DNA from: CADEDV01 sp964437415
Lineage (GTDB): Bacteria; Bacteroidota; Bacteroidia; Chitinophagales; Chitinophagaceae
Assembly: GCA_964437415.1 (NCBI GenBank)
Contig: CAYTGN010000002.1
Coordinates: 62,001-126,000 of the forward strand
Reading direction: 5' to 3'
DNA: 64,000 nucleotides
Of this stretch, positions 16,998 through 25,648 are shown one piece after another. A program made the translations under genes and the position numbers. The notes beneath the pieces were generated by a model that ran no database searches, was not told the origin of the DNA, and saw nothing but the letters and a program-made list of their open reading frames with translations. Within the stretch, counting starts at the first letter, position 1, and each line of letters starts with the position of its first letter.

Positions 16998-17750
16998 TTA
17001 ACGTTTTCTCGCCACCACCATCCAATCCCAGGGCTTGGGTTCTTTCAACCATTTTGGAGGTTTATGAAATTCTGTTGACCAGTCGTATTCGATCTTTTGA
17101 AACGCTTCTGTCACAAATCCGGCTTTTGACAATAGTAACTGCAATTCTTCTTTCAGGTAATGCTTATGCGGCACTTTATCAATATCAGCATTGCCCTGCA
17201 GAATATTATTCCATTTGCGGATGGCTTCTTTGGCATTTTTGGTTGCGGGGAAAAGATGCCTGTCAATTTTCCAGTTTTGCTGAACGATATGGGTGAGCAG
17301 AAAAGATTCCAGCGAAGGAATGGTTATAATTATACGTCCCCCTTTTTTCACACAGGCGGAAAGCGAAGCAAAAAAAATATCCCTGTCTTTTTTGTCCGGA
17401 GTAAGGATCGCATTGATGCAAATGCCAAAATCACAGGCAGGAACTTTTGTCTTTTTACCAGACATATCCGCCCGGATATATTCCACGTTATTGTATTGAG
17501 GGTATAATTGTTGTGCTATCTCCAGGTTTTTGGCGGAAATATCTACGGCATACACTTTTTTAAATGCCGGTGAAAGCACCGGCAGCCATTTTCCAATGGC
17601 ACAGCCAATATCAATGACAGTTTTGTTTTTGGAAGCATACTTCTTTATCACTGCCCGGATCAATGCTTTCTTGTCGTTGTGGAGCACATCGAAAATTTCA
17701 TCGCTGTAGGAAGGGGCTATATTTTCCCAGTAGGAACGTTTCATACGCAT
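16998..17750 (-). CDS. Class I SAM-dependent methyltransferase
   Basis: A 250-residue Rossmann-fold methyltransferase. The SAM-binding motif I is VIDIGCAIGKWLPVL, with the acidic end of strand 2 at VYAVDISAKNLEIA, motif II around YIRADMSG, and the usual C-terminal strand region (KKGGRIIITIPS). The substrate is not predictable; the family covers small molecules, lipids and quinones. The start could also be the second Met two codons on. It is 3 bases downstream of the toxin gene at 17754-18011 on the same strand and may share its transcript. Confidence 0.88.
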   Translation of the reverse strand: MRMKRSYWENIAPSYSDEIFDVLHNDKKALIRAVIKKYASKNKTVIDIGCAIGKWLPVLSPAFKKVYAVDISAKNLEIAQQLYPQYNNVEYIRADMSGKKTKVPACDFGICINAILTPDKKDRDIFFASLSACVKKGGRIIITIPSLESFLLTHIVQQNWKIDRHLFPATKNAKEAIRKWNNILQGNADIDKVPHKHYLKEELQLLLSKAGFVTEAFQKIEYDWSTEFHKPPKWLKEPKPWDWMVVARKR

Positions 17751-17753
17751 CGG

Positions 17754-18011
17754 TTATTCATAAATATCTTTCCTGTTGCCGATGGCAATCACTTCAACAA
17801 CAAGAACTTTGTCATATATATCATAAATGATACGGAAACCCCCTTTTCTGACTCTGTAACCCTCTCGTCCTTTTAGTTTCCGGGAGCCATGGGGGCGGGG
17901 ATTCGATGCAAGATTGCTGATATGCTCTATCAGGGTTTCCGCAACAGTACCATGCAATTTGTCCAATTGCTTTTGTGCTGTTTTGGTGATCCGGATTTGA
18001 TACTCAGGCAT
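17754..18011 (-). CDS. RelE/ParE-family toxin
   Basis: An 85-residue toxin of the RelE/ParE superfamily. The start YQIRITKTAQKQLDKL, the middle NPRPHGSRKLKGREGYRVRKG and the end FRIIYDIYDKVLVVEVIAIG are the classic fold signature, with basic residues and Arg/Tyr in the positions used for mRNA cleavage by RelE enzymes. RelE toxins cut mRNA in the ribosome; ParE toxins poison gyrase. The KLKGREGYRVRKGGFRIIY pattern favours RelE. It overlaps the upstream antitoxin by 8 bases. Confidence 0.9.
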   Translation of the reverse strand: MPEYQIRITKTAQKQLDKLHGTVAETLIEHISNLASNPRPHGSRKLKGREGYRVRKGGFRIIYDIYDKVLVVEVIAIGNRKDIYE

Positions 18012-18216
18012 GTTTTTTTCGCCGCTGTTGGAGATATTGACTAAAGGGGATTGATTTTTCCTTTCTTGCCTTCACAGCATCATAGAGCCGGATGTCTTCT
18101 AATTCTTCAAGATCTTTCAGCATTTTTTTATATTCTGCAATGGAAATGACAACAGAAAGCTTTTTGCCTTTCTTGTCGGTTATATATTGCGGGGCTTTTT
18201 TCGGCGTTGCTTTCAT
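18004..18216 (-). CDS. Phd/YefM-like antitoxin
   Basis: A 70-residue partner of the RelE toxin. It has a basic N-terminus, a short beta strand region (YITDKKGKKLSVVISIAEYKKML) typical of Phd/YefM antitoxins, an acidic helix (KDLEELEDIRLYDAVKAR) that would wrap the toxin, and a Lys/Arg-rich tail. The antitoxin-first order and the 8-base overlap fit a type II module that represses itself. The N-terminal DNA-binding part is shorter than usual. Confidence 0.85.
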   Translation of the reverse strand: MKATPKKAPQYITDKKGKKLSVVISIAEYKKMLKDLEELEDIRLYDAVKARKEKSIPFSQYLQQRRKKHA

Positions 18217-18484
18217 AAAGCCAAGTTACAATTTTTTAAGATAATGGTAAAAGGTCATTGCCAATAGGCCTTGATCAATTTGTTTAACAGACTTTGCGGC
18301 AAAAAAATTTCCCACAAAAACTATTAACCGTGATGGCAAGTTAAAAGATCAGCGAAATTTGCATCATGAGCAGTTTTCAATAAAACAATCTATTAGGGCA
18401 TATCAAAAAAAATTGTCCTACAAATCAATAATAATATATTCTCCTGTTAACTTCTTCTCTAATTTTGTAAATAAATATCCTAAA

Positions 18485-18778
18485 ATGAAAATACCAAATA
18501 CAGAATTTACAGAGCCAATGCAAGTGCCGGCTCTATTTAATTTGACCCTTTTGCTAAGTCAAAATGCAGATATTGCAGTCAGGTTTTCCGGATTTCCTCA
18601 GCAATACAATTACCCAGAGATAATTATTCCGGCAGAAAATAAGGAAATAAAACTGTTTTGGGGCGACTATGATAGCTACATTCATAATCTTATTCCCCCA
18701 TTTGCCGGTGCTAAAATTTCTTTCAGAGCTTTAAGGGAACCGGTTGAGGCAAAAAAAATATCCTGGAAAGAAGGTTAG
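18485..18778 (+). CDS. Hypothetical small protein (97 aa)
   Basis: Not recognised. The frame is open from 18359, but the ATG at 18485 starts a more ordinary sequence (MKIPNTEFTEPMQVPALFNL). It has no signal peptide or membrane helix; LFWGDYDSYIHNLIPPFAG is its most distinctive segment. It converges with topA, 16 bases away. The upstream 268 bases are AT-rich and show no other feature. It may be a real orphan gene or a chance ORF. Confidence 0.45.
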   Translation: MKIPNTEFTEPMQVPALFNLTLLLSQNADIAVRFSGFPQQYNYPEIIIPAENKEIKLFWGDYDSYIHNLIPPFAGAKISFRALREPVEAKKISWKEG

Positions 18779-18794
18779 GAATTCCAGAATATCG

Positions 18795-21389
18795 CTACTT
18801 CTTCTTCGCAGCCTTTTTCTTCACTGCTGCTTTTTTAGTGGCTGTTTTTTTTGCCGGGGCTTTCTTAGTCGCTGTTTTCTTTTCCTTCTTGGAAAAAGCA
18901 CCGGGCATTTCCGTTTCAATCATCTTCTTCACATCATCGAGGCTGAATGTTGCCGCTTCTTCGGCAGTATATTTAGTGTCATCTGCTTTCTTCGGGATCT
19001 TCAGCATTTTTTTGCCAAACCGGATGAACGGCCCCCAGCGGCCATTTTCAACAGCGATCTTTTCTTCTGACCAGCGTTGTATGTATCGGTTGGCTTCTTT
19101 CTTGATCTTTGAGTCCACCAGTTCATTCATATCGGCCTGGGTCAGCTTATCAAAGTTGTAACGCTTCGGCACATTGATAAACATGCCATCCCATTTGATA
19201 TATGGGCCAAACCTTCCTTTGCCCTTGGTGATGGGTTTATCATTATAAAAACCAACCGGCGCATCGGCTTTCAGTTTTTCTTCTATCAGCTGAATAGCCC
19301 TGTCAATATCCACAGATGCCGGGTCAGTGCCTCTAGGAATGGAAATGAATTCATCACCCCATTTCACATAAGGCCCAAAACGACCAACCCCAACCGAAAT
19401 ATCTTTTTCTTCATACTGCCCCAATGTGCCCTGTATCTTAAAAAGATCCATCGCTTCCTCGTAGGTGATTGTCTCAATGCTTTTGCCGGTAGGCACTTTT
19501 GCAAAACGGGGTTTCTCTTCATCATCAGCATGGCCTATCTGCACCATCGGGCCATAGCGTCCCATTCTTGCCACCACTGGTTTGCCACTTTCGGGATCAG
19601 TTCCTAATTCTCTTTCGCCTTTGATGCGTTCGGCAGTTTCAATGGTTTTCTCCACATCCTTTTTAAAAGGATCGTAGAAGTCATGGATCATCTCGTTCCA
19701 CTTCATCTTGCCTTCAGCCACTTCATCAAACTCCTGTTCAATGCGGGCCGTGAAGCCATAATCCATGATGTCGTCAAAATATTGTTTCAGAAAATCGGTA
19801 ACAACAAGACCCAGGTCAGAAGGGAAAAGTTTTGATTTCTCTGCACCGGTTGTTTCCTGTTCGGTCAGTTTGCTGACAGCATCTTTTTTTAATACAAAAA
19901 CACGGTAATCCCGCAGCACACCTTCCTTATCCCTTTTCTCCACATAACCTCTTTTCAAGACAGTAGAAATGGTGGGTGCATAGGTGGAAGGACGACCAAT
20001 ACCCAGTTCCTCTAATTTTTTCACCAGCGATGCTTCCGTGTAGCGGGGCAGGGGACGGGTGAATCTTTCGGTGGCCTTCATTTCCCGTAAAGGCAATTGC
20101 TGGCCAACAGTAAGCGGGGGCAACATACCTTCATTGGCTTCTTCTTCCAGTTCTTCTTCGTCCTTGTCCTCCCGGTAAACTTTGAGAAAGCCATCAAATT
20201 TCAGGACCTCACCTGAAGCGGATAATTGTTCCTTATTAGTTGATATTTCAATCCTTGCAATGGTTTTCTCTAATTCCGCATCAGCCATCTGGCAGGCCAT
20301 CGTCCGTTTCCAGATCAGCTCATATAATCTTGCCCATTCCGGCTCGGGAACAGTTGAATTGCTCATATAAGTTGGCCTGATCGCTTCGTGGGCTTCCTGG
20401 GCACTTTCGTTCTTGTTTTTGTATTTCCGGAACTGGTGGTATTCTTCGCCATACATACCTTTCACTGTGTTGGTGATGTCACCCAACGCCGTATTACTCA
20501 GGTTCACACTGTCGGTACGCATATAAGTAATGTATCCATTCTCATAAAGCCGCTGTGCTATCTGCATGGTTCGGGCCACACCATAACCCAGCTTTCTCGA
20601 AGCCTCCTGTTGCAGGGTAGAAGTGGTGAAAGGAGGGGCGGGGGAACGTTTGCCCGGTTTCACCTGTATATCGGTCACTTTATAATCAGCGCCGATGCAG
20701 CTTTTCAGAAAATCCTCTGCATCTTCTGCATTATTGTATTTGCTTCCTTCGGCTTTAAAACTGATCTGTTTTTCCGCCGTGTCTTTGGCAGAAAACAAAG
20801 CTTCTATCTTGAAGTTGCTTTGTGTTTCAAAAGCATTGATCTCTCTTTCCCTTTCAGCGATCAGCCGCACCGCCACACTCTGCACACGGCCGGCGCTGAG
20901 GTTGTTGCGCATACTCATCTTGCGCCATAGCACGGGGCTGAGTTCAAAACCAACAATACGATCCAAAACCCTTCTGGCCTGCTGCGCCATCACCAGGTTC
21001 ATATCGAGCCTTCTTGGATTTTCCACCGCTTCTTTGATCGCCGGTTTGGTGATCTCATGGAAAACGATACGCTTGGTTTTTTTGGGATCCAGGCCCAGCA
21101 CTTCACACAAATGCCAGCTTATCGCTTCTCCTTCACGATCCTCATCCGTTGCCAGCCACACTTCTTCACTTTTATCAGCCAGCTTTTTGAGTTCCGCCAC
21201 CACTTTTTCTTTTTCCTCCGGAACGATATACTTCGGTTTGAAATTCTTTTCTATATCAATCCCCATCCCGGCCTTTTCGAGGTCACGGATATGGCCAAAG
21301 CAACTCTTGACCTGGAAGTCTTTTCCAAGAATTTTTTCGATGGTTTTTGCTTTCGCAGGGCTCTCAACTATTAACAGGTTTTTCGCCAT
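18795..21389 (-). CDS. topA: DNA topoisomerase I
   Basis: Type IA topoisomerase (864 aa) that relaxes negative supercoils. The Toprim domain starts at LLIVESPAKAKTIEKILG and has ATDEDREGEAISWHL; the catalytic Tyr289 lies in GYITYMRTDSVNLS; RPSTYAPTISTVLKRGYV is also present. The C-terminal third carries repeats of the GRFGPYIKWG type (for example GRYGPMVQIG, GRFGPYVKWG, GRWGPFIRFG) instead of Cys4 zinc fingers. A very Lys/Ala-rich tail (last ~30 residues) looks like the histone-H1-like tails on some bacterial topoisomerases and probably binds nucleic acid. The leader holds a short hairpin at 21418-21431. Confidence 0.97.
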   Translation of the reverse strand: MAKNLLIVESPAKAKTIEKILGKDFQVKSCFGHIRDLEKAGMGIDIEKNFKPKYIVPEEKEKVVAELKKLADKSEEVWLATDEDREGEAISWHLCEVLGLDPKKTKRIVFHEITKPAIKEAVENPRRLDMNLVMAQQARRVLDRIVGFELSPVLWRKMSMRNNLSAGRVQSVAVRLIAEREREINAFETQSNFKIEALFSAKDTAEKQISFKAEGSKYNNAEDAEDFLKSCIGADYKVTDIQVKPGKRSPAPPFTTSTLQQEASRKLGYGVARTMQIAQRLYENGYITYMRTDSVNLSNTALGDITNTVKGMYGEEYHQFRKYKNKNESAQEAHEAIRPTYMSNSTVPEPEWARLYELIWKRTMACQMADAELEKTIARIEISTNKEQLSASGEVLKFDGFLKVYREDKDEEELEEEANEGMLPPLTVGQQLPLREMKATERFTRPLPRYTEASLVKKLEELGIGRPSTYAPTISTVLKRGYVEKRDKEGVLRDYRVFVLKKDAVSKLTEQETTGAEKSKLFPSDLGLVVTDFLKQYFDDIMDYGFTARIEQEFDEVAEGKMKWNEMIHDFYDPFKKDVEKTIETAERIKGERELGTDPESGKPVVARMGRYGPMVQIGHADDEEKPRFAKVPTGKSIETITYEEAMDLFKIQGTLGQYEEKDISVGVGRFGPYVKWGDEFISIPRGTDPASVDIDRAIQLIEEKLKADAPVGFYNDKPITKGKGRFGPYIKWDGMFINVPKRYNFDKLTQADMNELVDSKIKKEANRYIQRWSEEKIAVENGRWGPFIRFGKKMLKIPKKADDTKYTAEEAATFSLDDVKKMIETEMPGAFSKKEKKTATKKAPAKKTATKKAAVKKKAAKKK

Positions 21390-21417
21390 ATTTCACTCCA
21401 TATATAATAATACAAAA

Positions 21418-21431
21418 CCGCTTTTCAGCGG
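21418..21431 (-). promoter_or_regulatory. Leader hairpin upstream of topA
   Basis: On the minus strand CCGCT-GAAA-AGCGG forms a perfect 5-bp stem with a GNRA-type loop followed by TTTTG, 29 bases before the topA ATG. It looks like a short attenuator or a stability hairpin; its role is unproven. Confidence 0.35.
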
Positions 21432-21539
21432 CCGCAAGTTAGAGCAAGAATAATAAATTTTTTCTGAAACAATATTTTATGTGTATCCAGGCAAGTGTTT
21501 TTACAAGCGGGTTTGCTGCATTTTCCCTCTGAAACTCAG

Positions 21540-22271
21540 CTAAATTTTACTTTGAAAAAAATTTGCAACTCTTTCGGCCCAGCGGCGGTATTCTTTTCCC
21601 GAAGGGTGCAAACCATCGGCTGCCAGTAATGTTGGGTCGCTGGCAGCTTCTCGTGTCAAGGGAGTGATGTCAATGTAGTGTATATTATAGCGAAAACTGA
21701 TCTCTTTATTGGCGGCATTGTAAGCATCAATTTCTGCAGCGATCTGAGCCCTGTCACGACCCGTTGCAAAGGGGGTAACACCCCAATCCGGAATGGACAA
21801 AACAACCACTCTTTCAGGCCGGTTGCCGGCAAATTGAATCGCTTTTTGCAGCAAAGCCTCAAACTCCGGTTTATAATTGTCAACTGACCGGCCGCGGTAC
21901 TGGTTGTTGACACCTATTAATAAGGACACAAAATCATAAGAAGCCAGCAAGGGGTCGGTATTGTTGGCAGCAATGATGCCTGTCTCCAGTTCATCCGTTG
22001 TCCAGCCGGTTTTGGCGATGATGCGGGTGATGACTTCAGCACTGTCGGTTTTCATCATCCTCGTTGCTTGATTCGGGAAATTTTCAGTTGAAGGCACAGC
22101 TTCGCCAATTGTATAAGAATCTCCTATTGCTAAATAGTTATACTTTTTCACTGTAACGGTTGTAACCGGGTTGCTGACAGGGTTGTTCGCCGCTGTCATC
22201 ATTTGCCCGCTGTTTTTATAACATGAACTGCTGCCGGCAAAGAAAAAGAATATTGCAATTAGCTGCTTCAT
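21540..22271 (-). CDS. SGNH/GDSL-family hydrolase lipoprotein
   Basis: A 243-residue esterase/lipase-like protein of the SGNH superfamily, probably held in the envelope: the N-terminus ends in a lipobox-like GSSSC. Block I is YLAIGDSYTIGE with the nucleophile Ser, block III is LLIGVNNQYRG with the oxyanion Asn, and block V is ADGLHPSGKEYRRWA with the catalytic Asp and His. The set is complete, so it should be active; the substrate (acyl ester on a glycan, lipid or small molecule) is unknown. Its ATG overlaps the stop of the alpha/beta hydrolase gene upstream by 4 bases, indicating translational coupling. Confidence 0.88.
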   Translation of the reverse strand: MKQLIAIFFFFAGSSSCYKNSGQMMTAANNPVSNPVTTVTVKKYNYLAIGDSYTIGEAVPSTENFPNQATRMMKTDSAEVITRIIAKTGWTTDELETGIIAANNTDPLLASYDFVSLLIGVNNQYRGRSVDNYKPEFEALLQKAIQFAGNRPERVVVLSIPDWGVTPFATGRDRAQIAAEIDAYNAANKEISFRYNIHYIDITPLTREAASDPTLLAADGLHPSGKEYRRWAERVANFFQSKI

Positions 22272-23110
22272 AAGAAATCAACAACCAACCTGGTCACTTT
22301 GTTGTCGCGGTAGATGCGACGATGCCCCAGGCCTTTGGTAATTACGAATTGGATGTTGGGATAGTTTTCCGCTTTCACTTTGAAAACATCTGACAGCGGG
22401 GTGACTTCATCTTCTTCATCATGCAGCCACAGCACTTCTGCCCGAATGTGTTTCATGGCCCTGCGGACGGAATACCAGGACGAACTGACTCCTCCCTTTT
22501 GCACAATGATCATTTCAAATTCTTGCCGCAATGAAGGATCCAGTTGAAGAAATTTAAAAAACGTATCAATGGCTGTTGGCGTTTCAGTGGCCGGGGCGAT
22601 CAGCACTAAGCGATAATCATCTGTATGATTCATTTCCTCTAATGCAAGACTCACGGCCAGCCCGCCAAAGGAATGAGCCATAAATGACTGAACCGGGCCA
22701 TATCTTTTACATATTTCAAGAATTGTTTTTTTGTACAAGGGCGCCGTGATGGTTTTACTGCCGCTTCTTCCGTGCGCCGGTGCATCAAAGGCCAGCACTT
22801 CATAGCCTTTCCGCATCAGCGGCTTCACATAGCGGTCAAAATTGATGGCCGATGATTCAAAACCATGCAGGATGAGTACTTTTCTTTCAGCGGGGTGATT
22901 CCACCGCCAGCCTTTTATACTGATACCGTCCAGGCTGAACTGCAGCTTTTCTGCTTGTTCAAATATCTTCGGCAGTTTCTTTTTATTGCGATATTGCGGT
23001 GTGCAGAAAAGCTCAAATGCTTTTTGCGCCGCTTTCTTTTTGGAGATGGCCGAAAGAAGTTTGAATTTTGTCCGGATATAGCGAAGGGCTAAACGTTGCG
23101 TCAATTTCAT
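22268..23110 (-). CDS. Alpha/beta hydrolase
   Basis: A 280-residue alpha/beta hydrolase with no signal peptide. The oxyanion segment is LILHGFESSAINF, the nucleophile elbow is FMAHSFGGLAVS, the acid is probably in VLWLHDEEDEVTP and the His in TKGLGHRRIYRD. Together they form a full triad. The N-terminal ~70 residues are basic helices. It is the first gene of a two-gene unit with the SGNH hydrolase. The substrate is unknown. Confidence 0.88.
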   Translation of the reverse strand: MKLTQRLALRYIRTKFKLLSAISKKKAAQKAFELFCTPQYRNKKKLPKIFEQAEKLQFSLDGISIKGWRWNHPAERKVLILHGFESSAINFDRYVKPLMRKGYEVLAFDAPAHGRSGSKTITAPLYKKTILEICKRYGPVQSFMAHSFGGLAVSLALEEMNHTDDYRLVLIAPATETPTAIDTFFKFLQLDPSLRQEFEMIIVQKGGVSSSWYSVRRAMKHIRAEVLWLHDEEDEVTPLSDVFKVKAENYPNIQFVITKGLGHRRIYRDNKVTRLVVDFL

Positions 23111-23127
23111 AAAACATAAAGATAAAG

Positions 23128-23889
23128 ATGGATATTGTAATCATCGGTTCAGGAAATGTGGCAGCAGTGCTGGGAAGAAAATTCAGGGCCGCAGGTCATC
23201 GCATCATACAGGTGTATGGCCGTAATGCGTCTGCAGCCAGTGCCCTTGCTTATGAATGGGACATTGAATCCACCAATTACAAAAGCCTTATACGGAATGA
23301 TGCTGAATTGTACCTGATTGCAGTGCCTGATGACGCTATTGATGATGTGATTAAGGATTTGTATTTACCGGGTAAGGTGGTGGTACACACAGCGGCTTCG
23401 GTGCCCAAAGAAATTCTGAAAACGGTTACGGATCATTATGGTGTTTTCTACCCGCTGCAAAGCCTGCGCAAAGAAATGAGCGGTTTGCCGGAAATGCCTG
23501 TTTTTTTTGAAGGCAGTGATGAAACGGCCCGCAAAAGACTCGATGCACTGGCCCATTCCATTGCGGGTGATAACGTGACCGAAGCATGCGGTGATGCGAG
23601 ACTGAAACTGCATGTGGCGGCAGTTATTGTCAGCAATTTCACGAATCACCTGTATGCACTGGCAGAGGAGTATTGCAAAAAAGAAGGGCTTGATTTTCAC
23701 CAACTGCTGCCGCTGATTGAAGAAACAGCCGGAAGAATAAAAGATATTACTCCCAACGCGGCTCAAACCGGGCCTGCCATACGTCATGACAAGGAAACGA
23801 TTGAAAAACATCTTGCGCTGTTGCAAAACCACCCGCAACTGAAGAATATTTATTTACTGATGACGGAAAGTATCCAGCAACTGAAATAG
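23128..23889 (+). CDS. DUF2520/Rossmann-like NAD(P)-binding protein
   Basis: A 253-residue protein with an N-terminal Rossmann fold (MDIVIIGSGNVAAVLGRKFRAAG, then LIAVPDDAIDDVI and VVHTAASVPKEIL) resembling pyrroline-5-carboxylate and F420-type reductases. The helical C-terminal half (VAAVIVSNFTNHLYALAEEYCKKEGLD to TGPAIRHDKETIEKHL) is typical of the DUF2520 family. The activity of the family is not established. It starts 17 bases from the divergent hydrolase unit, so the promoters overlap. Confidence 0.87.
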   Translation: MDIVIIGSGNVAAVLGRKFRAAGHRIIQVYGRNASAASALAYEWDIESTNYKSLIRNDAELYLIAVPDDAIDDVIKDLYLPGKVVVHTAASVPKEILKTVTDHYGVFYPLQSLRKEMSGLPEMPVFFEGSDETARKRLDALAHSIAGDNVTEACGDARLKLHVAAVIVSNFTNHLYALAEEYCKKEGLDFHQLLPLIEETAGRIKDITPNAAQTGPAIRHDKETIEKHLALLQNHPQLKNIYLLMTESIQQLK

Positions 23890-23999
23890 AGGTAAGAACG
23901 GTTTATTTGAATCTGAGGGTAGTCAACCCTTCGTTCAATTTTGACGATATTGGTCTTAATTTTTCCTCAAATGATAAAGGCCATTCCTTCATTTTCCGA

Positions 24000-24007
24000 T
24001 ACTTTTG
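24000..24007 (+). promoter_or_regulatory. -7 box (TACTTTTG) upstream of the ferredoxin gene
   Basis: A TAnnTTTG match lies 22 bases before the chosen ferredoxin start, inside the open frame that extends upstream. This supports the later ATG. No clear -33 element is seen. Confidence 0.4.
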
Positions 24008-24029
24008 CACCCGAAACGAAAAAGACGAG

Positions 24030-24365
24030 ATGTACACGATCAAAATCAAGTTTGAGCAAAAAGACCTGGCCCCGGTGACCCTTGAAAATGTTGAACCAGG
24101 TCAATCCCTGCTGGAATTAGCCCTTAAAAACGATATTGAACTGCACCATAACTGTGGTGGTGTTTGCGCCTGCACCACCTGCCACCTTTACATAGAAAAA
24201 GGAATCGAGCATATTGACGAACTCAGCGACAGGGAAGAAGATTTTATTGACCGTGCCGTGAACCCGAGGCTGAATTCAAGACTCGGCTGCCAGTCGCTGC
24301 TGCTCGACGGAAACGGTGAAATAGAAGTGCTGCTGCCCGACCAGACACAATTTTTAGGAGAATAA
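24030..24365 (+). CDS. fdx: 2Fe-2S ferredoxin (adrenodoxin/Isc type)
   Basis: A 111-residue ferredoxin carrying one 2Fe-2S cluster. The ligands are in HNCGGVCACTTCH (C-x5-C-x2-C) and the fourth Cys in RLGCQSLL, the arrangement of adrenodoxin/Fdx proteins that donate electrons for Fe-S cluster assembly. The frame is open from 23907, but the ATG at 24030 gives the family start MYTIKIKF. It is followed at 67 bases by iscX, which supports an Fe-S assembly role. No iscS or iscU is in the window. Confidence 0.92.
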   Translation: MYTIKIKFEQKDLAPVTLENVEPGQSLLELALKNDIELHHNCGGVCACTTCHLYIEKGIEHIDELSDREEDFIDRAVNPRLNSRLGCQSLLLDGNGEIEVLLPDQTQFLGE

Positions 24366-24432
24366 GCGGTAAGGCCGCTTCGGAAATAAAAATTATTATT
24401 AACCTTAGTTCAGCGGCCATGCCGCCATTACC

Positions 24433-24672
24433 ATGAGCCAATTTGAACCCCCCATTCACTGGAACGATTATGAAGACATTGCCCTGAAACTCTATGAACG
24501 TTTCGGAGATGACTTCAACGAAGGAAAAATATATCGTATCCGTTTCACCGACCTGCTGGAGTGGGTGCTGCAGATTCCCGGTTTCGCAGGAAAAAGGGAA
24601 GAAAGTAACGAAGGCCACCTGGAGATGATCCAGAGCTCATGGGTGTACGAGTGGCGGGATAACCAGAAATAA
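24433..24672 (+). CDS. iscX: IscX-like Fe-S cluster assembly protein
   Basis: A 79-residue acidic protein that fits the IscX (YfhJ) family: a WNDYEDIALKLYERFGDDFN start, RIRFTDLLEWVLQIPGF in the middle and SNEGHLEMIQSSWVYEWRD at the end. In E. coli IscX binds IscS and iron and tunes cluster assembly. Here it lies in a forward run fdx-iscX-UbiA-maf with no isc core genes nearby. The call rests on motif order and length; it is short, so a search would be worthwhile. Confidence 0.82.
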   Translation: MSQFEPPIHWNDYEDIALKLYERFGDDFNEGKIYRIRFTDLLEWVLQIPGFAGKREESNEGHLEMIQSSWVYEWRDNQK

Positions 24673-24715
24673 CTATTGCCAGCGGGCAAAAGCAGATTAT
24701 CTGTATTTTCATGCC

Positions 24716-25648
24716 ATGAGATTGACAGCAGCATTTCTGAAACTGATACGACTGCCCAATCTTTTCTTTATTGCCCTCACCCAGGTCCTCTTTCATATTT
24801 GTGTTTATGAAGCCCTTTACAAAGAGGCTGCTTCTCAAAAGGACTTTCTGCATTTTCTCATATTAGTGCTGGCTTCTTTGTTTATTGCTGCCGCAGGCTA
24901 CATCATTAACGATTATTTCGATATCAATATTGATGAGGTGAACAAACCTCAAAAAATGGTCGTTGACAAAGTGATCCACCGCCGCTGGGCCATCGCCTGG
25001 CATTTTATGCTCAGTGTCAGCGGCATTTTGCTGACAGCACTGGCGGTTCCGTTCTTCCGCAACTGGTATCTCATCATCGCCAATATAATTTGTGTGGCGC
25101 TGCTGTGGTTTTATTCCACCAGCTTTAAGAAAAAACTGCTCATCGGCAACATCGTTATTTCCATGCTCACCGGCTGGACCATCCTTATTGTTTTTCTTTC
25201 CAAGTTTTCATTACAGGATGCATTTGGGATGGGAGAAAGTACACATGATAAATTTTTCCGCATCACATTTCTTTACACCGGGTTTGCCTTTATCAGTTCA
25301 CTTATCCGGGAAGCCATCAAAGACATGGAGGATATGGAAGGAGATATGAAGTATGGCTGCCGCACTATGCCCATTGTGTGGGGAGTGAATGCCACGAAAG
25401 TGTATACGGCTGTCTGGCTGGTTGTGCTGATTGGTTTGCTGGTGGTAGTACAGGTGTATGTATTGCAGTTCAAATGGTGGCTGCCGGTAGTGTATAGCTT
25501 CTTACTGATCATATTGCCTTTGCTTTTTATCTTTTTCAAACTGTTCAATGCAAAAACAAACAATGATTTTAACCGGCTCAGCCGCTGGACAAAACTGGTG
25601 ATGCTGACTGGTATCCTTTCTATGGTCTTCTTTTATTTCTACCTATGA
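24716..25648 (+). CDS. UbiA-family prenyltransferase
   Basis: A 310-residue polytopic membrane enzyme of the UbiA family, which transfers a prenyl chain to an acceptor. The two Asp-rich motifs that bind Mg-diphosphate are present: NDYFDINIDEVNKP (near 62-75) and SLIREAIKDMEDMEGDMKYG. About eight hydrophobic helices follow the usual pattern. Bacteroidota homologues are often labelled geranylgeranylglycerol-phosphate geranylgeranyltransferase; the real acceptor cannot be read from sequence. Its stop overlaps the maf start by 4 bases. Confidence 0.88.
   Translation: MRLTAAFLKLIRLPNLFFIALTQVLFHICVYEALYKEAASQKDFLHFLILVLASLFIAAAGYIINDYFDINIDEVNKPQKMVVDKVIHRRWAIAWHFMLSVSGILLTALAVPFFRNWYLIIANIICVALLWFYSTSFKKKLLIGNIVISMLTGWTILIVFLSKFSLQDAFGMGESTHDKFFRITFLYTGFAFISSLIREAIKDMEDMEGDMKYGCRTMPIVWGVNATKVYTAVWLVVLIGLLVVVQVYVLQFKWWLPVVYSFLLIILPLLFIFFKLFNAKTNNDFNRLSRWTKLVMLTGILSMVFFYFYL

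Noticed and set aside
20695..21453. Long plus-strand ORF (252 aa) opposite topA
   Set aside because: It lies wholly over the conserved Toprim part of topA and its upstream region; its Ser/Leu/Phe/Arg-rich composition is typical of a reverse-strand shadow.
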